A stretch of 64,000 nt of DNA. Origin: an uncultured Lachnospiraceae bacterium (GTDB lineage Bacteria > Bacillota > Clostridia > Lachnospirales > Lachnospiraceae). A program made the translations under genes and the position numbers. Location of the stretch: positions 1 to 64,000 of the forward strand of contig URRW01000010.1 of NCBI GenBank assembly GCA_900550285.1, written 5' to 3'. Shown here one piece after another: positions 8,599 to 20,001 of this stretch (position 1 is the stretch's first letter; each line of letters opens with the position of its first letter). The notes under the pieces were generated by a model that worked only from the letters and a program-made list of their open reading frames with translations, was not told the DNA's origin and searched no databases.

Positions 8599-9140
8599 TG
8601 AACTACGGAGAGATCAAAAGCTGTGACATCGCCAACGGCGAGGGCGTCCGCGTCTCCCTCTTCGTTTCCGGCTGTACACATCACTGCAAAAACTGCTTCA
8701 ACGCGCAGACATGGGATTTTTCCTTCGGCTCCCTTTTTACAAAGGAAACCGAGGACAGGATCCTCAACCTCCTTGCCCCCGGCTATATCAGCGGGCTTTC
8801 CCTTCTCGGGGGAGAGCCCTTCGAGCCGGATAACCAGCGCGCCCTTCTCCCTTTTTTAAAAAGGGTCCGCGCTGCGTATCCCGATAAAACGATCTGGTGC
8901 TACAGCGGTTATACGCTGGAAAGCGATCTGCTTTCCGAAAGCCGCGCCCGCTGTGAAGCGACCGACGAAATGCTTTCCTGCATCGACGTCCTCGTAGACG
9001 GCGAATTTATCGAGGAACAAAAAAACATCAGCCTCGCCTTCAGGGGTTCCGAAAACCAGCGTGTGATCGACGTTCCCAAAACGCTCGCTTCCGGCTCCCT
9101 TGTGTGGTATAGGCTCGTCAGCCAAAACATCGAAATGTAG
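8598..9140 (+). CDS. nrdG: anaerobic ribonucleotide reductase-activating protein (radical SAM)
   Basis: NrdG (180 residues) is the radical SAM activase that abstracts hydrogen from the NrdD glycine. The 4Fe-4S cluster motif CxxxCxxC is seen at Cys26, Cys30 and Cys33 (SGCTHHCKNCFN), followed by the SAM-binding GGEPF motif (LSLLGGEPFEPDNQ). The start ATG shares one base with the nrdD stop codon. A strong hairpin with a T run follows at 9172-9236, ending the nrdDG transcript. Confidence 0.96.
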   Translation: MNYGEIKSCDIANGEGVRVSLFVSGCTHHCKNCFNAQTWDFSFGSLFTKETEDRILNLLAPGYISGLSLLGGEPFEPDNQRALLPFLKRVRAAYPDKTIWCYSGYTLESDLLSESRARCEATDEMLSCIDVLVDGEFIEEQKNISLAFRGSENQRVIDVPKTLASGSLVWYRLVSQNIEM

Positions 9141-9171
9141 CCGGCGATCTTCTTAAATATCTGTTAAATCC

Positions 9172-9236
9172 AGCGTTTCCCTATTGCTTTTCCCGCCCTG
9201 CGCGATATACTAAAAGTATAGGGAGACGCTTTTTTT
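9172..9236 (+). terminator. intrinsic terminator of nrdDG with a promoter nested in its loop
   Basis: AGCGTTTCCCTAT (9172-9184) pairs with ATAGGGAGACGCT (9218-9230) in 13 bp with one G-U wobble; CTTTT/AAAAG (9187-9191 / 9212-9216) adds 5 bp inside. A run of seven T follows from 9230. The large loop contains the -10 box of the next gene. Confidence 0.8.
9184..9211 (+). promoter_or_regulatory. promoter of the HD-domain gene
   Basis: TTGCTT (9184-9189), a 16-base spacer, TATACT (9206-9211). Predicted transcription start is near 9218, leaving a leader of about 90 bases before the HD gene. The promoter lies inside the nrdDG terminator hairpin. Confidence 0.6.
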
Positions 9237-9310
9237 GACCAAGAGGCTGACGCGCAGAACGCGGCAGTATCCGGTACTCCCTTAATTTCAGAGAAAGGAT
9301 GTGATAGCCG

Positions 9311-9805
9311 ATGGATATTACAATGGCGGATGACATCAGCGCCGAGTACCTCGGTCTTGTACAGGGCATATTGGATAATTCCGAATTCAAAAAGCTTCAA
9401 AGATACACACAGCACTATCAGACAACGCGCTTTATGCACAGTCTGAACGTGTCCTATATCTCATGGCTTCTTGCCAAAAAATTCGGGATGGACGCCAGCG
9501 CCGCTGCACGGGCCGGACTCCTTCATGACTTTTGCGTATACGACTTTAGAGATAAACTCCCCGAAGGAGAGATACAGGCATTCTATCATCCCAAGGTAGC
9601 GGCAGAGACCAGTTCTGAGCAGTTCCACATTTCCGCAAAGGAACATCAGGCAATCCTGTCCCATATGTTCCCCCTCGGGCCTATGCCCCGCAGCCGGGAA
9701 GCATGGATCATCAGCTTTGCCGATAAGATCTGCGCCATTACCGAGTTTTGCCGCTTCCGCATCGCCCTTGCCCGCAGAGGCAGGGTGGCATTAAGCTACG
9801 GCTGA
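9311..9805 (+). CDS. HD-domain protein (predicted metal-dependent phosphohydrolase)
   Basis: A 164-residue protein of the HD superfamily. The metal-binding pattern is seen at His43 (FMHSLNVS), His72-Asp73 (AGLLHDFCVYD), a later His in the ISAKEHQAILSHMFP stretch, and an Asp in IISFADKICA. Such proteins hydrolyse phosphoester bonds in nucleotides or related compounds; the substrate is unknown. It is compact, with a single domain and no membrane segment. An AAAGGA site lies 11 bases before the ATG at 9311; a second in-frame ATG 12 bases on is an alternative. It is monocistronic between two terminators. Confidence 0.82.
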   Translation: MDITMADDISAEYLGLVQGILDNSEFKKLQRYTQHYQTTRFMHSLNVSYISWLLAKKFGMDASAAARAGLLHDFCVYDFRDKLPEGEIQAFYHPKVAAETSSEQFHISAKEHQAILSHMFPLGPMPRSREAWIISFADKICAITEFCRFRIALARRGRVALSYG

Positions 9806-9861
9806 CTTACGAGATCTCCCATCAAGATCTGATCTGATGAAGCTGCAGGGCTTCATCGCGA

Positions 9862-9917
9862 AAAACTCCCCGGTGTCCGTCCAGTGATCATATCACAGCG
9901 GACTTCCGGGGAGTTTT
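9862..9917. terminator. bidirectional terminator between HD gene and AT-rich cassette
   Basis: AAAACTCCCCGG (9862-9873) pairs perfectly with CCGGGGAGTTTT (9906-9917). The short T runs on both strands suit termination of both convergent units. A smaller hairpin (GATGAAGC / GCTTCATC, 9836-9857) precedes it on the plus-strand side. Confidence 0.75.
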
Positions 9918-10000
9918 GTAAAAAAATTTAAAGTTCAAACACAGATTACATAAACGATACCTGTCTCTCTCATAAATATGCGATTTTCCAGCAATCCCTT

Positions 10001-10531
10001 TTACTCTATTCCTTCCTTTGAAGTATTTCCTTTCCCTTGAACTCTGATATTTTCTTTTTTATTTTCCAAATCATTATTTTGAATCATTTCAACAATCCGG
10101 GTTATGTATTCTTCTTCATTTTCCGGAAAAATATATTTTGTAATTGTTTGCAATAATCCAATGATCAGACCTAGAAAGGTTACACATACAGATATTATTT
10201 GTACAACATTGGCTATCGAGTCCATTTTTCCATGAATATCAATTTTACAAATAAATACAATAAAGCTTATGGAAAAGGCTGCCAATATTAAAATACATAT
10301 GCCAAATAAAATGCTTTTATACCACTTATTGCTTTTACTTTTATCTTTATAGTTTTCTACGTATATAGATAATAATTCAGTAATCTTTCGATCTCTTCTT
10401 TTTTGCTGTCTAGTCGCATATGCATCTACATATTCCTTGTTCATATCATTATCATTGTCCACCGGCTGAAAGAATGTCAACGAATCTGATATGGAATCCA
10501 ACTCATCCAGAAAGTTCTTCTCTTCATTCAA
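10001..10531 (-). CDS. two-TM membrane protein of unknown function, partner of the ImmA/IrrE protease
   Basis: A 176-residue protein not assigned to a family. Residues 1-70 are charged and hydrophilic; two membrane helices lie at about 73-95 and 107-129; the C terminus is a charged tail. The layout recalls small 2TM effector proteins (SLATT-like) seen in defence operons, but no specific motif proves this. It starts with TTG at 10531, whose bases overlap the TGA stop of the protease gene (TTGA), with GGGGAG about 10 bases upstream. Base composition is strikingly AT-rich (18 of 60 bases are G or C in 10081-10140 and in 10201-10260), unlike its neighbours, suggesting transfer. Confidence 0.75.
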   Translation of the reverse strand: MNEEKNFLDELDSISDSLTFFQPVDNDNDMNKEYVDAYATRQQKRRDRKITELLSIYVENYKDKSKSNKWYKSILFGICILILAAFSISFIVFICKIDIHGKMDSIANVVQIISVCVTFLGLIIGLLQTITKYIFPENEEEYITRIVEMIQNNDLENKKENIRVQGKGNTSKEGIE

Positions 10532-11061
10532 GATAATTCAAGCTCCCCAATTCTTCGTTCTGCCATTCTAACAGTTACAATGAAATGTTTTGATAGAATC
10601 TCAATTATTTTTTCTTTATCATTATATATTTTTTTAATTTCACGATACTTATCTTCAAAGCTCTTCCGGGGCATAAGTAAAGATGCGGCAAAAAAATCAG
10701 CTTCATTTTCAAGCTCATTATGTCCCCTTTTATGATCTCTGTGCGCATATAAACCTGTCAGATTCTTTTCTTTATAATGCAGTACATAATGTCCAAGTTC
10801 ATGAGCAATAATAAAACGCTTCCACTCTAAAGGTCTGTCAGAATTTACGCCGATGAGTTTATCCGTTTTAATTCCCATTATTTCATCTTTTCCTTCTTCA
10901 ACAACAATAAACCCATCATCCTCATCATTCAGGATTGCATTTCCAACAAGAAACCCCAAATTTTTTGCAATATGAATCACGTCAACTGAACGATCCGCAA
11001 TCGTATATTGAGCTGTCCTTATTGTATCCTCTACACTTCTTTCTATTCTAGCAGCATCCAT
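10528..11061 (-). CDS. ImmA/IrrE-family metallo-endopeptidase
   Basis: A 177-residue zinc metalloprotease of the ImmA/IrrE (COG2856) family. The HExxH zinc motif is HELGH at residues 87-91, followed by the downstream acidic ligand region ENEADFFAASLLMP. Relatives cleave phage or mobile-element repressors (ImmA of ICEBs1) or DdrO-like repressors (IrrE). No HTH domain is fused and no repressor gene is adjacent, so its target is unknown. The ATG at 11061 has AGAGGTG just upstream. It is translationally coupled to the 2TM gene and has its own good promoter. The AT-rich composition differs from its flanks. Confidence 0.88.
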   Translation of the reverse strand: MDAARIERSVEDTIRTAQYTIADRSVDVIHIAKNLGFLVGNAILNDEDDGFIVVEEGKDEIMGIKTDKLIGVNSDRPLEWKRFIIAHELGHYVLHYKEKNLTGLYAHRDHKRGHNELENEADFFAASLLMPRKSFEDKYREIKKIYNDKEKIIEILSKHFIVTVRMAERRIGELELS

Positions 11062-11099
11062 AATTACACCTCTCAATGCATGTTAATAGAAACTACAAT

Positions 11100-11128
11100 A
11101 GTATAACAAATCGCATCACACGTATCAA
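11100..11128 (-). promoter_or_regulatory. promoter of the ImmA/2TM cassette
   Basis: Minus-strand TTGATA (11123-11128), a 17-base spacer, and TATACT (11100-11105). It is a near-consensus housekeeping promoter about 30 bases upstream of the protease start codon region. Confidence 0.75.
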
Positions 11129-11255
11129 TAAGTATCCTCCACATTTTATATAATATGTATCCCCTATTTAAATGGTAACATATATAGCAAATTTATCAAG
11201 CGGTTTCCATGGTGTATTTCTTAATATCTTCTGTGCGATCTGTTGCCAATATACC

Positions 11256-11291
11256 CGAAAAAAGGGCTTTCCGAAAATCGGAAAGCCCTTT
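11256..11291 (-). terminator. intrinsic terminator after tuf
   Basis: A perfect 14-bp stem (AAAGGGCTTTCCGA / TCGGAAAGCCCTTT, 11261-11274 and 11278-11291) with a 3-base loop, followed on the minus strand by a T run. It ends the rpsL-rpsG-fusA-tuf unit. Confidence 0.92.
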
Positions 11292-11323
11292 GAAATCCAT
11301 TATTGATAATTTCCTGTCAAAGA

Positions 11324-12511
11324 TTACTCGATGATAGAAACTACACGGCCGGAACCAACAGTTCTGCCGCCCTCACGGATAGCGAAGGTCAGACCCTGCT
11401 CCATAGCGATAGGATGGATCAGCTCGATGGTCATCTCTACGTTATCGCCAGGCATGCACATCTCTGTGCCAGCAGGCAGTTCGCAAACGCCGGTAACGTC
11501 AGTTGTACGGAAGTAGAACTGAGGTCTGTAGTTGTTGAAGAAAGGTGTGTGACGGCCGCCCTCGTCCTTTGTCAGAACGTAAACCTGAGCGGTAAATTTG
11601 TGATGGCATGTAACAGTGCCGGGTTTAGCCAGAACCTGTCCTCTTTCGATTTCAGTTCTCTGGATACCACGCAGCAGAGCGCCGATGTTATCACCAGCCT
11701 GAGCCTCGTCCAGCATCTTACGGAACATCTCGATACCTGTAACAACAGTCTTCTTGGTCTCTTCTTTGATACCAACGATTTCAACTTCCTCGTTCAGGTG
11801 CAGAGTACCTCTCTCAACACGGCCTGTAGCAACAGTACCACGGCCTGTGATTGTGAATACGTCCTCGACAGGCATCAGGAAAGGCTTGTCTGTGTCACGC
11901 ACGGGATCCGGAATGAACTCATCAACAGTGTGCATCAGCTCAAGGATCTTGTCGCCCCACTCGCTGTTGGGATCTTCCAGAGCCTTCAGAGCGGAACCTC
12001 TGATGATCGGGCAGTCATGGAACCCGTACTCTTCCAGCTGCTCTGTAACTTCCATCTCAACCAGCTCAAGCAGCTCGTCGTCGTCTACCATGTCGCACTT
12101 GTTCAGGAAAACAACGATAGCCGGAACGCCTACCTGACGGGACAGCAGGATGTGCTCTTTTGTCTGAGCCATCAGACCGTCTGTAGCAGCAACAACCAGA
12201 ATAGCGCCATCCATCTGAGCTGCACCGGTGATCATGTTCTTAACGTAATCAGCATGTCCAGGGCAGTCAACGTGTGCGTAGTGTCTCTTCTCTGTCTCGT
12301 ACTCAACGTGAGAAGTAGAGATGGTGATACCACGCTCTCTCTCTTCGGGAGCCTTATCGATATTCTCGAAAGCAACAGCTTCGCCAGTGCCCAGTCTCTC
12401 GTGCAGAGTCTTTGTGATAGCAGCTGTCAGAGTTGTTTTACCATGGTCAACGTGGCCGATGGTACCAATGTTACAATGGGGCTTGGATCTTTCAAATTTA
12501 GCTTTAGCCAT
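11324..12511 (-). CDS. tuf: elongation factor Tu
   Basis: EF-Tu (395 residues) delivers aminoacyl-tRNA to the ribosome as a GTP complex. The G1 motif GHVDHGKTTLTAAI, switch II DCPGHADYVKNM, the NKCD specificity motif and the three-domain length are all present. The ATG at 12511 is preceded by an AAGGAGG site. It is the last gene of the str operon and also has its own predicted promoter (12570-12598), giving extra transcription. A strong terminator follows. Confidence 0.99.
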   Translation of the reverse strand: MAKAKFERSKPHCNIGTIGHVDHGKTTLTAAITKTLHERLGTGEAVAFENIDKAPEERERGITISTSHVEYETEKRHYAHVDCPGHADYVKNMITGAAQMDGAILVVAATDGLMAQTKEHILLSRQVGVPAIVVFLNKCDMVDDDELLELVEMEVTEQLEEYGFHDCPIIRGSALKALEDPNSEWGDKILELMHTVDEFIPDPVRDTDKPFLMPVEDVFTITGRGTVATGRVERGTLHLNEEVEIVGIKEETKKTVVTGIEMFRKMLDEAQAGDNIGALLRGIQRTEIERGQVLAKPGTVTCHHKFTAQVYVLTKDEGGRHTPFFNNYRPQFYFRTTDVTGVCELPAGTEMCMPGDNVEMTIELIHPIAMEQGLTFAIREGGRTVGSGRVVSIIE

Positions 12512-12569
12512 TTCCTTGTAATCCTCCTTAAATCAGTGATTTAATGTTTGTTTGAATCAGCTATTTATG

Positions 12570-12598
12570 ATTATATTCGATAATAGCTGTATTTTCAA
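12570..12598 (-). promoter_or_regulatory. internal promoter for tuf
   Basis: Minus-strand TTGAAA (12593-12598), a 17-base spacer, perfect TATAAT (12570-12575). It lies in the 158-base fusA-tuf gap and should allow tuf to be transcribed independently of the upstream operon. Confidence 0.75.
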
Positions 12599-12604
12599 GC
12601 CCTA

Positions 12605-12638
12605 TTTTAACGGGAAACCTTGAAATTTCCCGCTAAAA
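12605..12638 (-). terminator. fusA-tuf intercistronic hairpin
   Basis: TTTTAACGGGAAA pairs with TTTCCCGCTAAAA in a 13-bp stem with one wobble and an 8-base loop. No long T run follows, so it is more likely a partial terminator or a 3'-end stabiliser of fusA mRNA than a full stop. Confidence 0.5.
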
Positions 12639-12669
12639 CGGACTGTTTGAAACGAATGAGGTCAGGATC

Positions 12670-14787
12670 TTATTTCGCCTTTGCAGCGAGCACTTTCTCC
12701 TGAACATTCTTCGGCACCTGCTCGTACTTATCAAAGAACATGGAGTAGTTACCACGGCCCTGAGTCTTGGAACGCAGGTCTGTGGAGTAACCAAACATCT
12801 CTGCAAGCGGAACGAACGCTCTTACGATCTTACCGCCGCCGATGTCGTCCATACCTTCGATACGGCCGCGACGGGAGTTGATGTCGCCGATAACGTCGCC
12901 CATGTACTCTTCAGGCATCGTAACCTCAACCTTCATGATAGGCTCAAGCAGAACCGGGTTGCCCTTCTGCATTGCTTCCTTGAATGCCATAGATCCGGCA
13001 ATGTGGAATGCCATTTCGGAAGAGTCGACTTCATGGTAGGAACCGTCGAATACATTCGCATGTACGCCCAGTACCGGGAAGCCGCCCAGAATACCTGCTT
13101 TTGTAGCTTCTTCGATACCTTCGCCGATAGCAGGGATATACTCTTTCGGGATCGCACCGCCGACAACGGTGGACTCGAACTTGAATGTCTCCTCGCCGTT
13201 CGGATCCATAGGCTCGAATTTAACTTTACAGTGACCATACTGACCGCGGCCGCCGGACTGCTTCGCATACTTGCTGTCCACATCGACTGCCTTGGTGAAG
13301 GTCTCTTTGTAAGCAACCTGAGGAGCGCCTACGTTAGCCTCTACCTTGAACTCACGCAGCAAACGGTCTACGATGATCTCCAGATGAAGCTCGCCCATGC
13401 CGGCGATGATCGTCTGTCCTGTCTCCTGATCGGTGTGTGCGCGGAAGGTAGGATCTTCTTCTGCAAGCTTTGCAAGAGCGATACCCATCTTGTCCTGACC
13501 AGCTTTGGTCTTGGGCTCGATTGCCAGCTCGATAACCGGCTCCGGGAACTCCATGGACTCTAAGATAACGGGATGCTGCTCGTCGCAGATCGTGTCGCCG
13601 GTGGTTGTAAACTTAAAGCCTACCGCAGCGGCAATGTCGCCTGCGTATACCTTGTCCAGCTCCATTCTCTTGTTTGCATGCATCTGCAGGATACGTCCTA
13701 CACGCTCTTTTTTATCTTTTGTCGCGTTCAGTACATAAGAACCGGAGTTCAGAGTACCGGAATAAACGCGGAAGTATGCCAGCTTACCAACGAAAGGATC
13801 CGTCATGATCTTGAACGCCAGAGCCGCGAAAGGCTCTTCGTCGGAAGAATGCTTCTCGATTTCGTTGCCCTCCAGGTCAACGCCCTTGATTGCGGGGATG
13901 TCCAGCGGAGAAGGCATGTACTCTACGATCGCATCCAGAAGCTTCTGGATACCCTTGTTTCTGTATGCGGTACCGCAGCATACAGGAACTGCAGTACACT
14001 CGCAGGTTCCTTTTCTCAGAACCGCTTTCAGCTCTTCGTTAGAAGGCTCTTCGCCTTCCAGATAAGCCATCATCAGATCGTCATCCAGCTCGCAGATCTT
14101 CTCGACAAGCTCAGAACGATACAGTTCTGCATCATCCTGCATATCTTCCGGAATATCTGTAACTGTGATGTCTTCGCCCTTCTCATCATTATAGATGTAG
14201 GCCTTCATCTCGAACAGGTCGACGATTCCCTTGAATTCATCTTCCTTGCCGATCGGCAGCTGAATGCAGATTGCATTCTTGCCGAGGCGGGTCTTGATCT
14301 GCTCAACCGCGCCGAAGAAGTTTGCACCCAGAATGTCCATCTTGTTGATGAACGCCATACGGGGTACGTTATAGGTGTCAGCCTGACGCCATACGTTCTC
14401 AGACTGAGGCTCTACACCGCCCTTCGCGCAGAACACGCCAACGGCGCCGTCCAGTACGCGCAGGGAACGCTCAACCTCAACAGTGAAGTCAACGTGTCCC
14501 GGAGTATCAATGATATTGATACGATACTCGGGTGTGCCGGGCTTTACTTCGCAGCTTGTCTGCGGAGTCCAGTGACAGGTGGTAGCAGCGGAAGTGATGG
14601 TAATACCTCTCTCCTGCTCCTGCTCCATCCAGTCCATGGTTGCAGTACCTTCATGAGTATCACCAATCTTATAGTTAACACCGGTATAATAAAGGATACG
14701 CTCGGTGGTGGTTGTCTTACCAGCATCGATGTGCGCCATAATACCGATGTTTCTGGTTCTCTCTAAGGGATATTCTCTTCCAGCCAA
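12670..14787 (-). CDS. fusA: elongation factor G
   Basis: EF-G (705 residues) is the translocase GTPase. It starts MAGREYPLERTRNIGIMAHIDAG with G1 AHIDAGKTTTTERIL, G2 in ERGITITSAAT, DTPGHVDF and NKMD motifs, and a full set of five domains ending in a conserved domain V (YSTDLRSKTQGRGNYSMFF). It sits between rpsG and tuf in standard str-operon order. Only one fusA is seen in the window. Confidence 0.99.
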   Translation of the reverse strand: MAGREYPLERTRNIGIMAHIDAGKTTTTERILYYTGVNYKIGDTHEGTATMDWMEQEQERGITITSAATTCHWTPQTSCEVKPGTPEYRINIIDTPGHVDFTVEVERSLRVLDGAVGVFCAKGGVEPQSENVWRQADTYNVPRMAFINKMDILGANFFGAVEQIKTRLGKNAICIQLPIGKEDEFKGIVDLFEMKAYIYNDEKGEDITVTDIPEDMQDDAELYRSELVEKICELDDDLMMAYLEGEEPSNEELKAVLRKGTCECTAVPVCCGTAYRNKGIQKLLDAIVEYMPSPLDIPAIKGVDLEGNEIEKHSSDEEPFAALAFKIMTDPFVGKLAYFRVYSGTLNSGSYVLNATKDKKERVGRILQMHANKRMELDKVYAGDIAAAVGFKFTTTGDTICDEQHPVILESMEFPEPVIELAIEPKTKAGQDKMGIALAKLAEEDPTFRAHTDQETGQTIIAGMGELHLEIIVDRLLREFKVEANVGAPQVAYKETFTKAVDVDSKYAKQSGGRGQYGHCKVKFEPMDPNGEETFKFESTVVGGAIPKEYIPAIGEGIEEATKAGILGGFPVLGVHANVFDGSYHEVDSSEMAFHIAGSMAFKEAMQKGNPVLLEPIMKVEVTMPEEYMGDVIGDINSRRGRIEGMDDIGGGKIVRAFVPLAEMFGYSTDLRSKTQGRGNYSMFFDKYEQVPKNVQEKVLAAKAK

Positions 14788-14837
14788 AGGTTTTTCCTCC
14801 TATTGAAATCAGCCAGATGCAGCGCAATGCCTTCTGC

Positions 14838-14863
14838 ATTACAGATTCATTAGAATCTGTAAT
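14838..14863 (-). other. hairpin carrying the rpsG stop codon in its loop
   Basis: ATTACAGATTC (14838-14848) pairs perfectly with GAATCTGTAAT (14853-14863); the 4-base loop contains the stop codon of rpsG. It lies between rpsG and fusA and may affect mRNA stability or coupling. Confidence 0.6.
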
Positions 14864-15320
14864 GAGAGAATGCCTTGTTCGCTTCAGCCATCTTATGAAC
14901 GTCTTCTTTTCTCTTCACGGAAGCGCCGGTGTTGTTGGCAGCATCCAGAATCTCGTTCGCCAGTCTTTCTTCCATGGTCTTCTCGCCTCTCTTGCGGGAG
15001 AACATGGTCAGCCAGCGCAGACCCAGAGCCTGACGTCTGTCAGCTCTTACCTCGATCGGCACCTGATAAGTAGCACCGCCGATACGTCTTGCCTTAACTT
15101 CCAGAACAGGCATGATGTTGTTCATAGCCTCTTCAAAAACTTCCAGAGCCGGTTTGCCGGCTTTTTCTTCTACTCTGGCAAATGCGCCGTATACAATCTT
15201 CTGGGCAACGCCTTTCTTACCATCAAGCATGATGTTGTTGATCAGCTTGGTTACCACTTTGTCGTTGTACAAAGGATCTGCCAATACATCTCTTTTCTGA
15301 ATATGTCCTTTACGTGGCAC
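14850..15320 (-). CDS. rpsG: 30S ribosomal protein S7
   Basis: Ribosomal protein S7 (156 residues, the family's usual length) nucleates assembly of the 30S head. The sequence MPRKGHIQKRDVLADPLYND is canonical. The GTG at 15320 is chosen as start because AAGGAGG lies 7 bases upstream and the resulting N terminus matches the family; a longer in-frame extension is not supported. It follows rpsL and precedes fusA. Confidence 0.97.
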   Translation of the reverse strand: MPRKGHIQKRDVLADPLYNDKVVTKLINNIMLDGKKGVAQKIVYGAFARVEEKAGKPALEVFEEAMNNIMPVLEVKARRIGGATYQVPIEVRADRRQALGLRWLTMFSRKRGEKTMEERLANEILDAANNTGASVKRKEDVHKMAEANKAFSHYRF

Positions 15321-15488
15321 GTTTCTTCCCTCCTTAATCATTTCAAATTAATTCATCGGTACTCACATGTGTCCTCTAATGTGTTCGTGCGGTATATCCA
15401 TTCGCGAAAGCGAACTGCAGGGAAGCCCTGCATAAGAATTCCAACACTTAATTAGTTTCCGTTTGTGGTACTCTTACGTTACCGCAGC

Positions 15489-15911
15489 TTATTTCTTAGC
15501 GGCTTTAGGTCTCTTAGCGCCGTATTTGGATCTAGCCTGACGTCTGTTTGCAACGCCTGCGGTATCCAGTGTACCTCTGATGATGTGGTATCTGGTACCA
15601 GGTAAGTCCTTAACACGACCGCCTCTGATCAGAACAACGGAGTGCTCCTGCAGATTGTGTCCTTCACCGGGAATGTAGCTTGTTACTTCGATTCCGTTGG
15701 AAAGACGTACTCTGGCGATCTTTCTAAGAGCGGAGTTAGGCTTTTTAGGAGTCGCTGTCTTAACAGCTGTGCACACGCCTCTCTTCTGCGGGGAAGAGGT
15801 AGCAGTCGCCTTCTTGTGAAGGGAGTTGTACCCTTTCTGCAGAGCCGGTGCTGTAGACTTCTTTACAGATGTCTGACGTCCTTTTCTTACTAACTGGTTA
15901 AATGTTGGCAT
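15489..15911 (-). CDS. rpsL: 30S ribosomal protein S12
   Basis: Ribosomal protein S12 (140 residues) sits at the decoding centre. It begins MPTFNQLVRKGRQTSVKKST and contains the streptomycin-relevant segment TPKKPNSALRKIARV with Lys at the usual resistance position, so it predicts a sensitive form, and the conserved PGEGHNLQEHSVVLIRGGRVKD loop. A GGAGGTG site precedes the ATG. It is the first gene of the str operon. Confidence 0.98.
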   Translation of the reverse strand: MPTFNQLVRKGRQTSVKKSTAPALQKGYNSLHKKATATSSPQKRGVCTAVKTATPKKPNSALRKIARVRLSNGIEVTSYIPGEGHNLQEHSVVLIRGGRVKDLPGTRYHIIRGTLDTAGVANRRQARSKYGAKRPKAAKK

Positions 15912-16056
15912 TCTGTTTCACCTCCTGCGATACTTATCTCATGTTGCTTCTTCGGGCCAAGATACGCCCATCTGCCTTTCAGGGTTTCCCCTGTAAAAAA
16001 GAGATACTATATTTTTTTGCATCAAAATATAGGCATCCCCAAATGCAGACCTTATC

Positions 16057-16085
16057 AGTGTAAATGCTTTTAATTCATCTGTCAA
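16057..16085 (-). promoter_or_regulatory. promoter of the str operon
   Basis: Minus-strand TTGACA (16080-16085), 17 bases, TACACT (16057-16062). The predicted leader to rpsL is about 140 bases. Confidence 0.8.
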
Positions 16086-16116
16086 GTATTTTTATCGCTT
16101 TTCCTGAAATTTATGC

Positions 16117-16151
16117 GGAATGCGGCAGGGTTCATCGCCCTGCCGCATTCC
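16117..16151 (-). terminator. 14-bp hairpin after rpoC
   Basis: GGAATGCGGCAGGG pairs with CCCTGCCGCATTCC around a 7-base loop, 33 bases beyond the rpoC stop. No T run follows on the minus strand, so termination may be incomplete or Rho-assisted. Confidence 0.5.
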
Positions 16152-16183
16152 TCTGCTGTACTGCCCTGCGGCAGAACAGTTCT

Positions 16184-19969
<3,786 letters not shown>

Positions 19970-20001
19970 CTTGGCACTCCTTTACATGTTCACGATTCGG
20001 C

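Noticed and set aside
11303..12544. Long open frame on the plus strand opposite tuf (similar ones opposite fusA, rpoB, rpoC, atpD)
   Set aside because: They are mirror frames caused by codon bias of highly expressed genes; the translated sequences match nothing and lack ribosome binding sites.
16117..16151. rpoC hairpin as a confident intrinsic terminator
   Set aside because: There is no T run after the stem; reported with reduced confidence instead.
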